Source: Gardnerella leopoldii | GTDB taxonomy: Bacteria > Actinomycetota > Actinomycetes > Actinomycetales > Bifidobacteriaceae | Assembly (NCBI RefSeq): GCF_003293675.1 | Contig: NZ_CP029984.1 | Coordinates: 620,043 to 684,042 of the forward strand | Reading direction: 5' to 3' | DNA length: 64,000 nt | In this document: positions 24,173 to 33,500 of the stretch, in pieces | How the letters are laid out: each line of letters begins with the position of its first letter | Position numbering within the stretch: position 1 is the stretch's first letter | Notes under the pieces: generated by a model | The model's database searches: none | Told to the model about the DNA's origin: nothing | What the model saw: the letters and a program-made list of their open reading frames with translations, nothing else | Position numbers and translations under genes: made by a program

Positions 24173-25414
24173 ATGATTGATAGCAGCATAAGTGCTGAAA
24201 CTATAGAATCGGCCATAAGCTGGCTTGCAGGATTCACAGAAAAACCAGGAGAACAAGGAGTTACTCGACCTCTTTACACAAAATCTTGGAAACAGGCTCT
24301 TTTTGCTCTTCGTCAACGATTTGAAAAACTCGGTATGACTGTAGAATTCGACCAAGTTGGAAACCTAATTGCAACTGTTGAAGGATGCGAAAAACCAGAA
24401 AGCATAATAGCTTGTGGATCGCATATTGACACAGTTTCAAGAGGAGGTCGTTTTGACGGCCAACTTGGAATAGTTGCAGCCTATTTAGCAATTAAGAATT
24501 TACTTACTAGATATGGAAAGCCAAAGAAAAGTCTTCGCATTATCTGCTTAGCAGAAGAGGAAGGCTCACGTTTCCCATACGTATTCTGGGGTTCAAAGAA
24601 TTTCTTCGGACTAGCCCAAAAAGAGGACGTAGAAAATATTTGCGACAGCGAAGGTGTTCCTTTCGAAACAGCAATGCGTGAAGCTGGGTTCAATTATCAA
24701 ACAACTCAACCTAAGTTCGCAAATCTTGAAGCCTGGATTGAGCTACACATTGAGCAGGGACCAACGCTTTACAGCAATCACGAAGATTTAGGTATTATCA
24801 CTAGCATTGCTGGCCAGCATCGTTGGGATATTCATCTTAAAGGCGTACAAAATCACGCTGGCACAACAATGATGTCCTACAGGCACGATGCAGTAGATTG
24901 CATGTCTCATATAATCGCCAAAAATCTTGACAAAGCTAAGCAAGCAGGCGACCCACTGGTGCTTACTTTCGGTAGAATCAGCGTAGTTCCAAATCAAGTA
25001 AATATTGTTCCTGGAGAAGTTACTTTTTCAATGAACTGCCGTCATACAGATAAAGCTTTTCTTGATAAATTCTTGCAGGAACTCGACGAGGATATTCACG
25101 AAACTGCCAAGTCTTATGGCATTACAGCGCAGATCGATAAGTGGATGTCTGACGATCCTACACCACTTAGCGACGATATTATTAATCTTTTGAAAGATCA
25201 AGCTAATAAGCAAGGTTATGCGTACAGAGTCATGCATTCAGGTGCTGGTCAAGATACGCAAATTTTTGCTCCGTTTGTAAAATCCGGAATGATTTTCGTT
25301 CCTTCAAAAGATGGTATTAGTCACGCTCCAGAAGAGTACACAGATCCACAAGACGCTGTTCACGGAGTAAAGCTTTTACGAGATGCTCTGCATAGTTTGG
25401 CTTATGAGGACTAA
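24173..25414 (+). CDS. M20-family amidohydrolase (allantoate amidohydrolase / N-carbamoylase / YlmB-like)
   Basis: A 413-residue binuclear zinc hydrolase of the allantoate amidohydrolase/N-carbamoyl-amino-acid hydrolase group. Metal and catalytic residues are readable: His84 (GSHIDT), Asp95 (GRFDGQ), the Glu pair at 128-130 (AEEEGSRF) and His192 (ELHIEQG). The dimerisation insert follows. GAGGAGG lies 10 bases before the ATG. It is the first gene after the TPP riboswitch. In this family YlmB removes formyl from degraded thiamine pyrimidine, which fits thiamine salvage. The allantoinase-like gene downstream instead fits allantoate hydrolysis. The sequence alone does not decide between them. 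Confidence 0.85.
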   Translation: MIDSSISAETIESAISWLAGFTEKPGEQGVTRPLYTKSWKQALFALRQRFEKLGMTVEFDQVGNLIATVEGCEKPESIIACGSHIDTVSRGGRFDGQLGIVAAYLAIKNLLTRYGKPKKSLRIICLAEEEGSRFPYVFWGSKNFFGLAQKEDVENICDSEGVPFETAMREAGFNYQTTQPKFANLEAWIELHIEQGPTLYSNHEDLGIITSIAGQHRWDIHLKGVQNHAGTTMMSYRHDAVDCMSHIIAKNLDKAKQAGDPLVLTFGRISVVPNQVNIVPGEVTFSMNCRHTDKAFLDKFLQELDEDIHETAKSYGITAQIDKWMSDDPTPLSDDIINLLKDQANKQGYAYRVMHSGAGQDTQIFAPFVKSGMIFVPSKDGISHAPEEYTDPQDAVHGVKLLRDALHSLAYED

Positions 25415-25713
25415 CTAAAAACCAACTAAAAAGATAACGAAAACCAAATAAATAGAAATCTAGGAAGGACTCAAAAGGCATATACGATGCAAACTTCACT
25501 GCTTAATTAATCGCAGCGAAGAAAAGTGAATATCGAATGAGAGTACAACGCTTATTCACGAATAAGAGGCTGATACGAAGGGGCGCACCACCACGGGTAC
25601 GAAATCCTTTCGTATCTTTTTTTATTTTTGAGCAAAGTTGCGATTATTACTTTCAAAAAACTCAAAACACAAAAAAGAATCAAATTACAAACAAGAAAAG
25701 TAAGGAGGTGCGC
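25415..25713 (+). other. 300-base leader with terminator before the permease gene
   Basis: This spacer interrupts the operon. It contains a small hairpin CTTATT-CACG-AATAAG near 25551-25566, then a terminator-like stem at 25572-25616. An open frame continuous with the permease runs through it, but the proper start with its strong ribosome site is at 25714. The layout (hairpin, then terminator, then gene) is that of an attenuator, with no aptamer I recognise. Confidence 0.5.
25572..25623 (+). terminator. Intra-operon terminator or attenuator
   Basis: GATACGAAGG (25572-25581) pairs with CCTTTCGTATC (25606-25616, one bulged T) around a GC-rich loop, followed by a run of T residues. It would cut the M20 gene off from the rest unless read through or regulated. 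Confidence 0.8.
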
Positions 25714-27198
25714 ATGCAAATTAGTAAACTGCTACAAGATGAGCCAGTAGCTAGTAAAAACTTGGAATGTTACCGCGAGCGCGGCTACACCAACGAAGAT
25801 TTACTGCCAAAGCCGCAAGAAAAACGCACAATGAGCGCTCTTAATTTCTGCACTTTGTGGATGCAGTCTGTACACAATATTCCTAATTATGCTGCAGTTG
25901 GCGCGTTCCTTTTAATGGGATACTCTCCAATTTACGTAATGATTGGTATCATGCTTGGCGCAATTCTTACAGCAATTGTCATGGTTGCTAACGGTGTTGT
26001 AGGTTCCAAATACGGCATACCGTTTTCTATGCATTTGCGCGCAACATACGGAAAAGCAGGCGCTCAACTACCAGGATTCCTCAGGGGAGTAGTTGCTGCA
26101 ATATGCTGGTATGGAATTCAAACATATATAGGTGCGAAAGCTTTAGAGATTCTAGTTGGCAAAATTTGCCCTGAGTTTCTTACTTTTGGAAACAAAATAC
26201 CATTTGTAGGTTCACACATACCTATTATTATTTCCTTCGCAATATTTTGGTTGCTTAATTTGGCGATTGGTTTAGGCGGAGGAAAAACTCTTAATAAGCT
26301 AACTGTAGTATTAAGCCCACTTATTTACGTTGTTTTTGGTTGCATGAGCGTATGGGCTATTAGCTGTGCTGGTGGATTATCTGCAATCATGCAATATCAT
26401 GCTACTGTTCAAGCGCCAACTAATTACGGTCTTGGGCTTTTCATGATGATGGTTGTAAATTCTGTACTGGGCGTTTGGGCTGCTCCTGCCGTTTCTATTG
26501 CTGATTTTACGCAAAACGCAAAGTCAACTATGGCTCAACTAAAAGGTCAAATTGCCAGCTTCTTGCTAAGTTACGCGCTTTTTGCTTTTACAAGCGTAGT
26601 TATTTTAGTGGGCGGATCGCTTTTTTACCATGAAACTATTACAGATGTTCTTGTTATCATAAACAAGTGGGATAATCTTCCTGCAATTGCAATAGCTACT
26701 GGGTTGCTTCTACTTACTACAGTTTGCACAAATGCTACTGGCAATATTGTTCCTGCAGCATACCAGCTAACTGCTTTAGCTCCGCGATTTGTAAATTATA
26801 AGCGTGGCGTAGTTATTGCAGCTCTTGTAAGCACTGTGTTAATGCCGTGGAAGTTTATGGCTAATATTACAGGCTTCTTGAATCTTATTGGTATGCTTTT
26901 AGGCCCTATTGCAGGTGTTCTACTTGCCGACTATTACGTAGTAAAGCGCACACATATTGATCTTGATCAAATTTATTACGATACAAATAGCTCGTCAAAA
27001 TCTGCTTATTCTGGAACTAACTGGATATCTTATACTGCTACGATACTTGGGCTTTTATTTGCTCTTTCCGGGCAGATAATTCCTCTACTTTCACCACTTA
27101 CTCAAATCTCATGGATTGTGGGATGCGCTGTAGGATTCGTGTGTCAAATATTACTATCAAAAGTTTTTCAGCCAACAATGGCTAAAGAAAGGAAATAA
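25714..27198 (+). CDS. NCS1-family permease (cytosine/allantoin/thiamine-precursor type)
   Basis: A 494-residue membrane transporter of the nucleobase:cation symporter-1 family with about 12 hydrophobic segments. Family marks include NFCTLWMQSVHNIPNY (about 45-60) in the first helix and the PFSMHLRATYG segment. I start at ATG 25714, preceded at 5 bases by AAGGAGGT; upstream in-frame ATGs would add low-complexity residues from the leader terminator. NCS1 carriers move cytosine, allantoin, hydantoins, or hydroxymethylpyrimidine and thiamine (CytX/ThiP types). Its place between two amidohydrolases suggests it imports their substrate. The next gene starts 2 bases after its stop. Confidence 0.88.
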   Translation: MQISKLLQDEPVASKNLECYRERGYTNEDLLPKPQEKRTMSALNFCTLWMQSVHNIPNYAAVGAFLLMGYSPIYVMIGIMLGAILTAIVMVANGVVGSKYGIPFSMHLRATYGKAGAQLPGFLRGVVAAICWYGIQTYIGAKALEILVGKICPEFLTFGNKIPFVGSHIPIIISFAIFWLLNLAIGLGGGKTLNKLTVVLSPLIYVVFGCMSVWAISCAGGLSAIMQYHATVQAPTNYGLGLFMMMVVNSVLGVWAAPAVSIADFTQNAKSTMAQLKGQIASFLLSYALFAFTSVVILVGGSLFYHETITDVLVIINKWDNLPAIAIATGLLLLTTVCTNATGNIVPAAYQLTALAPRFVNYKRGVVIAALVSTVLMPWKFMANITGFLNLIGMLLGPIAGVLLADYYVVKRTHIDLDQIYYDTNSSSKSAYSGTNWISYTATILGLLFALSGQIIPLLSPLTQISWIVGCAVGFVCQILLSKVFQPTMAKERK

Positions 27199-27199
27199 T

Positions 27200-28576
27200 A
27201 TGAACTACGATGTAGTAATCACAAATGGTTTGGTTGTATTCGATAATGAAGCAACTAAAGCCGATATAGCAATTAAAGACGGCAAGTTTGCTGCTTTTGG
27301 AAGCAACTTTACAGCCGATAAAACTATTGATGCAACTGATTTAATAGTTGTTCCTGGAAAAGTTGATTCTCACGTTCATATTAACGCTCCAGGCGGCGGC
27401 GTTCGCGACGATTGGGAAGGTTTTGTAACAGCAACTTCTGCCGGCGCAAAAGGCGGTATTACTACAATGCTGCAAATGCCTTGCAATCAAATTCCTGCAA
27501 CTACTGATGGAAAATCATTTGAAGCAGTGCTTAAAGAAGCCGACGGAAAGCTCAAGGTTGATGTTGGTCAAACTGGTGGCTTGGAACCACAAAACCTCAA
27601 TGGCGGAATATGCGAGCAAGATAAGCAGGGTGTCGTTAATTACAAAGCATTCCTCGGCACTACTGGCGACAAGGATTTGCAAGTTGATTTGTATAATTGC
27701 GACGATTATTCCCTCTACACCGGTATGCAGCAGATTGCAAAAACCGGCAAAATTTTGATTATGCATTGCGAAAATGCTCCTATTACAGACCAGCTTGGAA
27801 AGAAAGCTCATCAAATGGGAGCTAGAAAGCTTTCTGAGTTCGTAGCAACCAGACCTGTTTTCACTGAAGTTGAAGCGATTGAACGCGCTTGTCTTTTTGC
27901 TAAAGAAACTGGATGCAGAATTCATATTGTTCATGTTTCTTCACCAGAAGGTGCTCAAGCTGTTGCTGACGCTCGTAAGAATGGCGTAGACGTAAGCTGC
28001 GAAACTTGCAACCATTACCTATATTTCGACACTTCTGAGCTTGACGAAATTGGAAATATCGCTAAGTGCACTCCGCCAATTCGTGACAAGGAAAACCAGA
28101 ATGGCTTGTGGGAAAAGGTTTTTGACGGTTCTATTAACTTCATTGTTTCCGACCATTCGCCAGCTCCTTTGAGTTTGAAGCAAACTGATGATGCTTTCAC
28201 AGCTTGGGGTGGTATTGGTAGCGTTCAAAACGATGTTGATGTGTTCTTTGATGAAGCTGTGCAAAAGCGCGGAATGTCATTAACTCAATTTGTGGCATTG
28301 AATTCTAGCAATTCTGCAAAACGCTTCGATTTGAAAGGAAAAGGCAGCATACGTTTGGGTTACGACGCAGATCTTGCATTCATTAAGCCAAACGCTCCTT
28401 ATGTTCTTAAAGCTGAAGACCTTGAGTATCGAAACAAGTTCAGCCCATACGTTGGTCGCACTATTGGCTGCCAGGTGGTAAGAACTTTGCTTCGCGGCGA
28501 AGAAATTTACAGCCAAGAAAATGGCGTTTGCAAAGGCTTCAAGGGCAAGTTTATTCTTCATCCAGCTAAGGATTAG
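27200..28576 (+). CDS. Allantoinase/dihydropyrimidinase-family amidohydrolase
   Basis: A 458-residue TIM-barrel cyclic amidohydrolase. Binuclear metal ligands are complete: HVH (58-60), the carboxylated Lys149 (NYKAFLG), His189 (MHCEN), His245 (HIVHVSS) and Asp318 (SDHSPAP). Sequence style (SHVHINAPGGG, then DDWEGFVTATSAGAKGGITT) is nearest allantoinase AllB. Dihydropyrimidinase and hydantoinase are alternatives. With the M20 hydrolase and NCS1 permease it would make an import, ring-opening and amide-hydrolysis route, as for allantoin to allantoate to ureidoglycine. It is translationally coupled to the permease (2-base gap). Confidence 0.85.
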   Translation: MNYDVVITNGLVVFDNEATKADIAIKDGKFAAFGSNFTADKTIDATDLIVVPGKVDSHVHINAPGGGVRDDWEGFVTATSAGAKGGITTMLQMPCNQIPATTDGKSFEAVLKEADGKLKVDVGQTGGLEPQNLNGGICEQDKQGVVNYKAFLGTTGDKDLQVDLYNCDDYSLYTGMQQIAKTGKILIMHCENAPITDQLGKKAHQMGARKLSEFVATRPVFTEVEAIERACLFAKETGCRIHIVHVSSPEGAQAVADARKNGVDVSCETCNHYLYFDTSELDEIGNIAKCTPPIRDKENQNGLWEKVFDGSINFIVSDHSPAPLSLKQTDDAFTAWGGIGSVQNDVDVFFDEAVQKRGMSLTQFVALNSSNSAKRFDLKGKGSIRLGYDADLAFIKPNAPYVLKAEDLEYRNKFSPYVGRTIGCQVVRTLLRGEEIYSQENGVCKGFKGKFILHPAKD

Positions 28577-28636
28577 GTAGAATCTTTAAACGTAATATTT
28601 AAAACTTAAAGCATATTCTACAGAAAGGAGGTAAGT

Positions 28637-28834
28637 GTGCTGAAACTTAATCACGATACTGTGGATTATGTTGAGAACGAGAATTTACTTGAACTACTTA
28701 AGCGCGAAGGTTACGACAGTACTTTTGTTGCAATAGAAGTTGATGGTGAATTAGTAAAACGCAAAGATTTTGAAACTTTCATAGTTAAAGATAACGCAAA
28801 AATTGAAGTATTTAGCATTATGGGAGGAGGATGA
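28637..28834 (+). CDS. thiS: ThiS sulfur-carrier protein
   Basis: A 65-residue ubiquitin-like protein ending in Gly-Gly-Gly, the tail that is adenylated by ThiF and thiocarboxylated to donate sulfur for the thiazole ring. Its start is GTG 28637 after AAAGGAGG. The stop is followed directly by the thiF start (TGA-ATG). Confidence 0.9.
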   Translation: MLKLNHDTVDYVENENLLELLKREGYDSTFVAIEVDGELVKRKDFETFIVKDNAKIEVFSIMGGG

Positions 28835-29458
28835 ATGGAAAGTGACGATATTCGCGCAAAAGTTCTTAAACGTCAGCTAAAGGAAGATAATGATTTGTTT
28901 GCTCAACAATCAGTTTCAATACTTGGCTGCGGCGGTTTGGGATCAAACATTGCGTTGATGCTTGCGCGAGCCGGCGTAAAAAAGTTGTACATTTACGATT
29001 TTGACAGTATCGAGTATTCGAATTTAAACCGTCAAAATTATACGATTAACGAAATTGGACAACACAAAGTATCTGCTACTAAAGCGCGGCTTAATGAAAC
29101 TTTGCCGTACGTTGAAGTAGAAGCTTTCGTGCAAAAAGTTACGCCGGAATCGTTAGATGAGATTGCTGAGCGCTCCGACTTGTTTATTGAAGCATTCGAC
29201 AATCGCGAATCGAAAGCAATGGTTCTTGACTATTTCATGAATCATCCTAACAAATATGTTATTACCGCTTCTGGCTTATCTGGACTAGGAGATATTAAGA
29301 ACGTAAAAATTAAGCATCTTTCAAACGTGTGCTTAGTAGGTGATTTTAAGTCTTCTCCTGAAGAAGGCTTGTATTTGCCTTATGTTTCGATTATCGCAAG
29401 TTTAGAAGCGTTAGAAGCGTTGAAATGGATAAAAAATGGAGGAAATTATGGAGAATGA
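28835..29458 (+). CDS. thiF: ThiF-family ThiS adenylyltransferase (short, family 2)
   Basis: A 207-residue E1-like enzyme that activates the ThiS C-terminus with ATP. The nucleotide motif GCGGLGSN (31-38), the DFD at 54-56 (YDFDSIEYSNLNRQ) and downstream ADP-binding Lys are present. It is the short anaerobe-type form without the zinc-binding CxxC pairs and C-terminal extension of MoeB/E. coli ThiF. It overlaps thiG by 11 bases. No ThiI-type or cysteine desulfurase gene is adjacent. Confidence 0.88.
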   Translation: MESDDIRAKVLKRQLKEDNDLFAQQSVSILGCGGLGSNIALMLARAGVKKLYIYDFDSIEYSNLNRQNYTINEIGQHKVSATKARLNETLPYVEVEAFVQKVTPESLDEIAERSDLFIEAFDNRESKAMVLDYFMNHPNKYVITASGLSGLGDIKNVKIKHLSNVCLVGDFKSSPEEGLYLPYVSIIASLEALEALKWIKNGGNYGE

Positions 29459-30215
29459 AGATTATTTAGAATTAGGTGGTAAGAAGTTTACTTCTCGATA
29501 CATTTTGGGTTCTGGAAAGTATTCTGAGGAGCTTATTGATGCCGCAGTAAATAGTGCTAAAGCTGAAATGATTACTGTAGCAATTCGCTATAGCGAGAAA
29601 GCTGCAGGAATTTTAAAGCATATTCCAGAAGGCGTTACCATTTTGCCTAATACTAGCGGATGCGTAACTGTAGAGGAAGCAGTTAACACTGCACATATTG
29701 CTCGCGAAATGGGTTGCGGAAACTTCATCAAGCTTGAGATTATTCCTGATCGCAAGTATTTGTTGCCAAACAATGAAGCTACTTTGCAAGCAACAAAGAT
29801 TTTGGCTGACGAAGGTTTTACTGTTCTTCCTTACATGTATCCAGATTTGTACTTTGCTAAGGCAATGCGCGACGCTGGAGCTGCCGCAATTATGCCTCTC
29901 GGCTCTTTGATTGGCTCTAACAAGGGTCTTGAAACTAAGAAGTTTATTCAGCTTATTATCGACGAAATCGATCTTCCTGTTATTGTCGATGCCGGCATTG
30001 GCGTTCCAAGCCAGGCTGCTGAAGCAATGGAAATGGGTGCTGCAGCTGTAATGGCAAATACTGGAGTTGCTACTGCAAACGATATTGTGCTTATGGCTAA
30101 AGCATTCAAGCTTGGTATTGAAGCAGGCCGCGCAGCTTATCTTGCAGGCCCTGGTCGAGTGCTTGAAAAGGGTGCAACACCATCTTCTCCAAAGCGCGAT
30201 GACGAAAGCAAGTAA
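29448..30215 (+). CDS. thiG: Thiazole synthase ThiG
   Basis: A 255-residue TIM-barrel enzyme that condenses deoxyxylulose 5-phosphate, ThiS-thiocarboxylate and dehydroglycine to the thiazole phosphate. Family blocks: [20 protein letters not shown], the Schiff-base Lys in FIKLEIIPD, the phosphate loop [19 protein letters not shown], and ending [12 protein letters not shown] start at ATG 29448 (GGAGG 6 bases upstream) rather than 29436. It is the last gene of the operon. No ThiH or ThiO, the usual dehydroglycine source, is encoded in the window. Confidence 0.95.
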   Translation: MENEDYLELGGKKFTSRYILGSGKYSEELIDAAVNSAKAEMITVAIRYSEKAAGILKHIPEGVTILPNTSGCVTVEEAVNTAHIAREMGCGNFIKLEIIPDRKYLLPNNEATLQATKILADEGFTVLPYMYPDLYFAKAMRDAGAAAIMPLGSLIGSNKGLETKKFIQLIIDEIDLPVIVDAGIGVPSQAAEAMEMGAAAVMANTGVATANDIVLMAKAFKLGIEAGRAAYLAGPGRVLEKGATPSSPKRDDESK

Positions 30216-30268
30216 GCAAACAAATAAAATAAGTCTTCAACTTAAAACACTGAAAATCTGAAACAAGT

Positions 30269-30303
30269 AAGCCTTACAAGTGCAGCCAGTACTTGTAAGG
30301 CTT
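30269..30303 (+). terminator. Terminator of the thi operon
   Basis: AAGCCTTACAAGT (30269-30281) and ACTTGTAAGGCTT (30291-30303) form a perfect 13-bp stem with a 9-base loop. Confidence 0.8.
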
Positions 30304-30358
30304 GCGACATACCTAATTTGCACTTTTTATGAAAATGATATAAGGTATTCACTTGTTT

Positions 30359-30431
30359 GCGGACATAGCTTAGTTGGTAAAGCGCAACCTTGCCAAGGTT
30401 GAGACCGCGGGTTCGAGTCCCGTTGTCCGCT
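30359..30431 (+). tRNA. tRNA-Gly (GCC), second copy
   Basis: Identical over all 73 bases to the tRNA at 22885-22957; flanks differ, so the duplication is limited to the tRNA. Confidence 0.97.
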
Positions 30432-30599
30432 CCATTTGAAAATAAAATATCCACAATTCTGCAACATTCACACATCGAACATGCGTTTCCTATATACTAC
30501 TTATATACTGAACTATGATGTGACGAGTGCAGTCAGCGCACAAGATTAAATGCTGAATGCTTACGAACGCAACTTGCATTATGTCAACGACTTGAAAGA

Positions 30600-33500
30600 A
30601 TGGGGATTATGGCTGAAGACGTGCAATCTACCGAGCAGACACACTCTAAAGAAGATCGTATGTCAATCATGTCAGACGCTATTGATTCCTTATGGCAACA
30701 AGGCGAAATTACTTCCATTCCTACTTTTTCTAAACACCGTATTTTTTGTGATTTTCCAGGACTTCCAGCAAATACCCAACTAGCTTGGTTTAAAATCCCT
30801 GGGAAACTATTTGGAATTGCGCTAGGTTTATGCAAAGATGATGGAAAACATTTTCGTCAACTTGCAATCGCAGACAAAGATGGGAGAGTTTACACAGGAG
30901 ATAAAGTAACTCCTGTAGAAGCAATTGAGCGCATACCACAATTGTCATTTATTGAGCAAGGGTCTTTTAATCTATATAACAAAACTAGATTCTATGGATC
31001 TAAGCAAATACAAGCATCACATAACTTTACAAAACAACTACAAAACGTATTTAAAAATTTACGAAAAAAGAAAGTAAATAAGAATACTTCAAGCTCATAC
31101 GCAAAACAAAACATTAACGATAAGCCTTTTGTCTATGGCGATGTTGTTATGCAAGTTTCTTTAGATGATGGCTTACATCAAGTTGCTTCATGGATCTGCT
31201 TAAACAATGGAAAGCATAAAAAATATACTATCGAAGGCACACGCGTATCGTTGAGTGACGATTTTAGATGCAATCTTTCATATGAAGACGCTATTGCTAC
31301 AGTATTTTTTGCGACTTTTTTTGTGCCAGATTTACACCAATCATTAGTTGGTTTTGGATATTTTCACGTATTACACCGCTTGCATACAGAAGCTCCTCTT
31401 GGCGCAATAAGAAGAAGCGTTTCCGATATTAAAACTGCGCGCAAAGAAGGTTTTAGAGTTTCCGGTTTGGAAGAATACTACGAACGCGTCATGCGCGACG
31501 TTGGAGCATTAGAGCAAACTCACAGTCTAGAAGCAGTCCATGCAGCGGAAAGATTACACTTACAACCTGCACAGAAAACTTCAGCACATTACTTGATTTG
31601 GGATGATTCATTAGAGCCTTCTGCAGCTTTGAAAGTGTTGCGCATTGAAGGTGCATTAAACAGACTACAAGCAATTTATCAATGCATTCAAGCAAACGCA
31701 TCGCAAGGTGGTAAAAGTTTAGAAGATAATATTACTTGCGAGCGCATTTGTGCTATCGATAACTCATTTATTGAAGATCCAGCTTTTATTGCTAGCGAAG
31801 ATTTAGGAATGCAAAGTTTCGGAGATCCTACGCAAGATGACTGTATTCGCCCATTAATGCATTTATGGCGCAAAGCTCGCAAGTGCCAACAGTCTGCATC
31901 GTATTTAAAACAGACTGAAGCAGGAGAGTGGTTGTATCGCCAATCTTTAGCTGAACTTATTCGTAGCTTGTATTTACCGTTCCGTTTTGATGCAGATTTT
32001 CGCTCTAATTTAGGAGATGGGAAAGTTGCATTAGCTTTTACAGCAACAGGATCATCACTAATGCCAAGAAGTATCTACGATACTCATAAAAATAAGTGGC
32101 ATGAGTATAGCGATAGCGAAAAGTCCAATATTTCAGTAAATTACAATTTGAGAATTGGAATTATGCTTGCAACTCTCGCTTTTGGTATTAGCGATAAAAT
32201 ACAGCAAGTTTCTATTAGACTTGACTCTATAGGTTTAGAAGAAATGGTTGCTGCACAAGATAGCGCTATTAGCAATCTACTAAATCGTACGCTAAGAGCA
32301 CTAAATAGAATTGATAACAATAGTACGACGCACGAAAAAGGTGAGCCAAAAGATGGAGACATTCATGGCGACCCTTCTAAGTTGCAAGATTTGCAACACC
32401 TACCGTTTGCTGATGTTGTAGAAGCTGCGCAATCATTAGTAGATGAGCATAGTGATGATTTAACAAGCGCAATGGCAGCCGGAAACAATGAAAACAACGC
32501 AAATAACACAAATCCTTTAGCAGCATTTAGCGAACCGCCAGAAGTGCGAACTTTAATGACCGTCACTTTCGAACGTGACAATTTCGTAAAACATATTCGC
32601 TCGCACGGATTACGAAATCCTATAGAATTCTACAAAAAATCTAACGCTCGTATAAGCTTAAACGAAAATTGCAAGCTTAACACTGTAGAACCATCATTCG
32701 ATTTGCATGACACTTGCTTCTCACCTAACGGCGCACAGGAAGAGCCAGAGTTTTCAGACACACTATTTAACGAAGAACAAGAAGAAATACTCGGAACAGA
32801 ACATGCTAAAGGTCTTTCTATACAACGAGAAGACTTGCTACAGCAAGCAGTCGCCGATTTTCATCATATTGCTTCACAACCATTGCTAACAACAGCTGAA
32901 AAAGCTCGTGAAGCAATGAATATCATCGAACAAATTGGCGACCCAGAGCTTAACAACCAAGCAGATATAGTAACTCGTTCACTTATTGACGAAACTACAA
33001 TACCGGAACTTCATTTCAAAGCATCTCAAAATATAAGAGATATGCGCATACACGCCCAAGAACAACTCATAGAGGGCGACATTAAACAAGCATTAGAATC
33101 TTATGAGAACAATATTGCAAAATTTGACACCATGTTCACAATAGATAATGCTGTGCCACGTTACTTTAATTCATATGCAGAACGAGTAGTGTACAACCGC
33201 TTATTCGCAACACCAGACGAGCAAACACTACTTATTCCAGACGGATTATTCTACGCCCACATGGAATTAGCAGATTTGCTCTCACAACTACATCAATATG
33301 ATGCGGCGTTAAAACATTTAAACACAATGGTTTCATACGCTCCAACATACGCATTATCGCATTTGCGACTTGCAGCAGCATTATCGCAACAAGAAGATTG
33401 GACGTCAACAGTAGCAGCATGTCTAAACGCACTTCGAGTCGCATTAGACAAAGACGACGCAGCATTCGCATACTATAGATTAGCTTATGCAGCTTGGATG

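Noticed and set aside
25541..25623. Guanidine-II (mini-ykkC) riboswitch in the permease leader
   Set aside because: One hairpin has loop CACG, but two ACGR tetraloops in tandem are not present.
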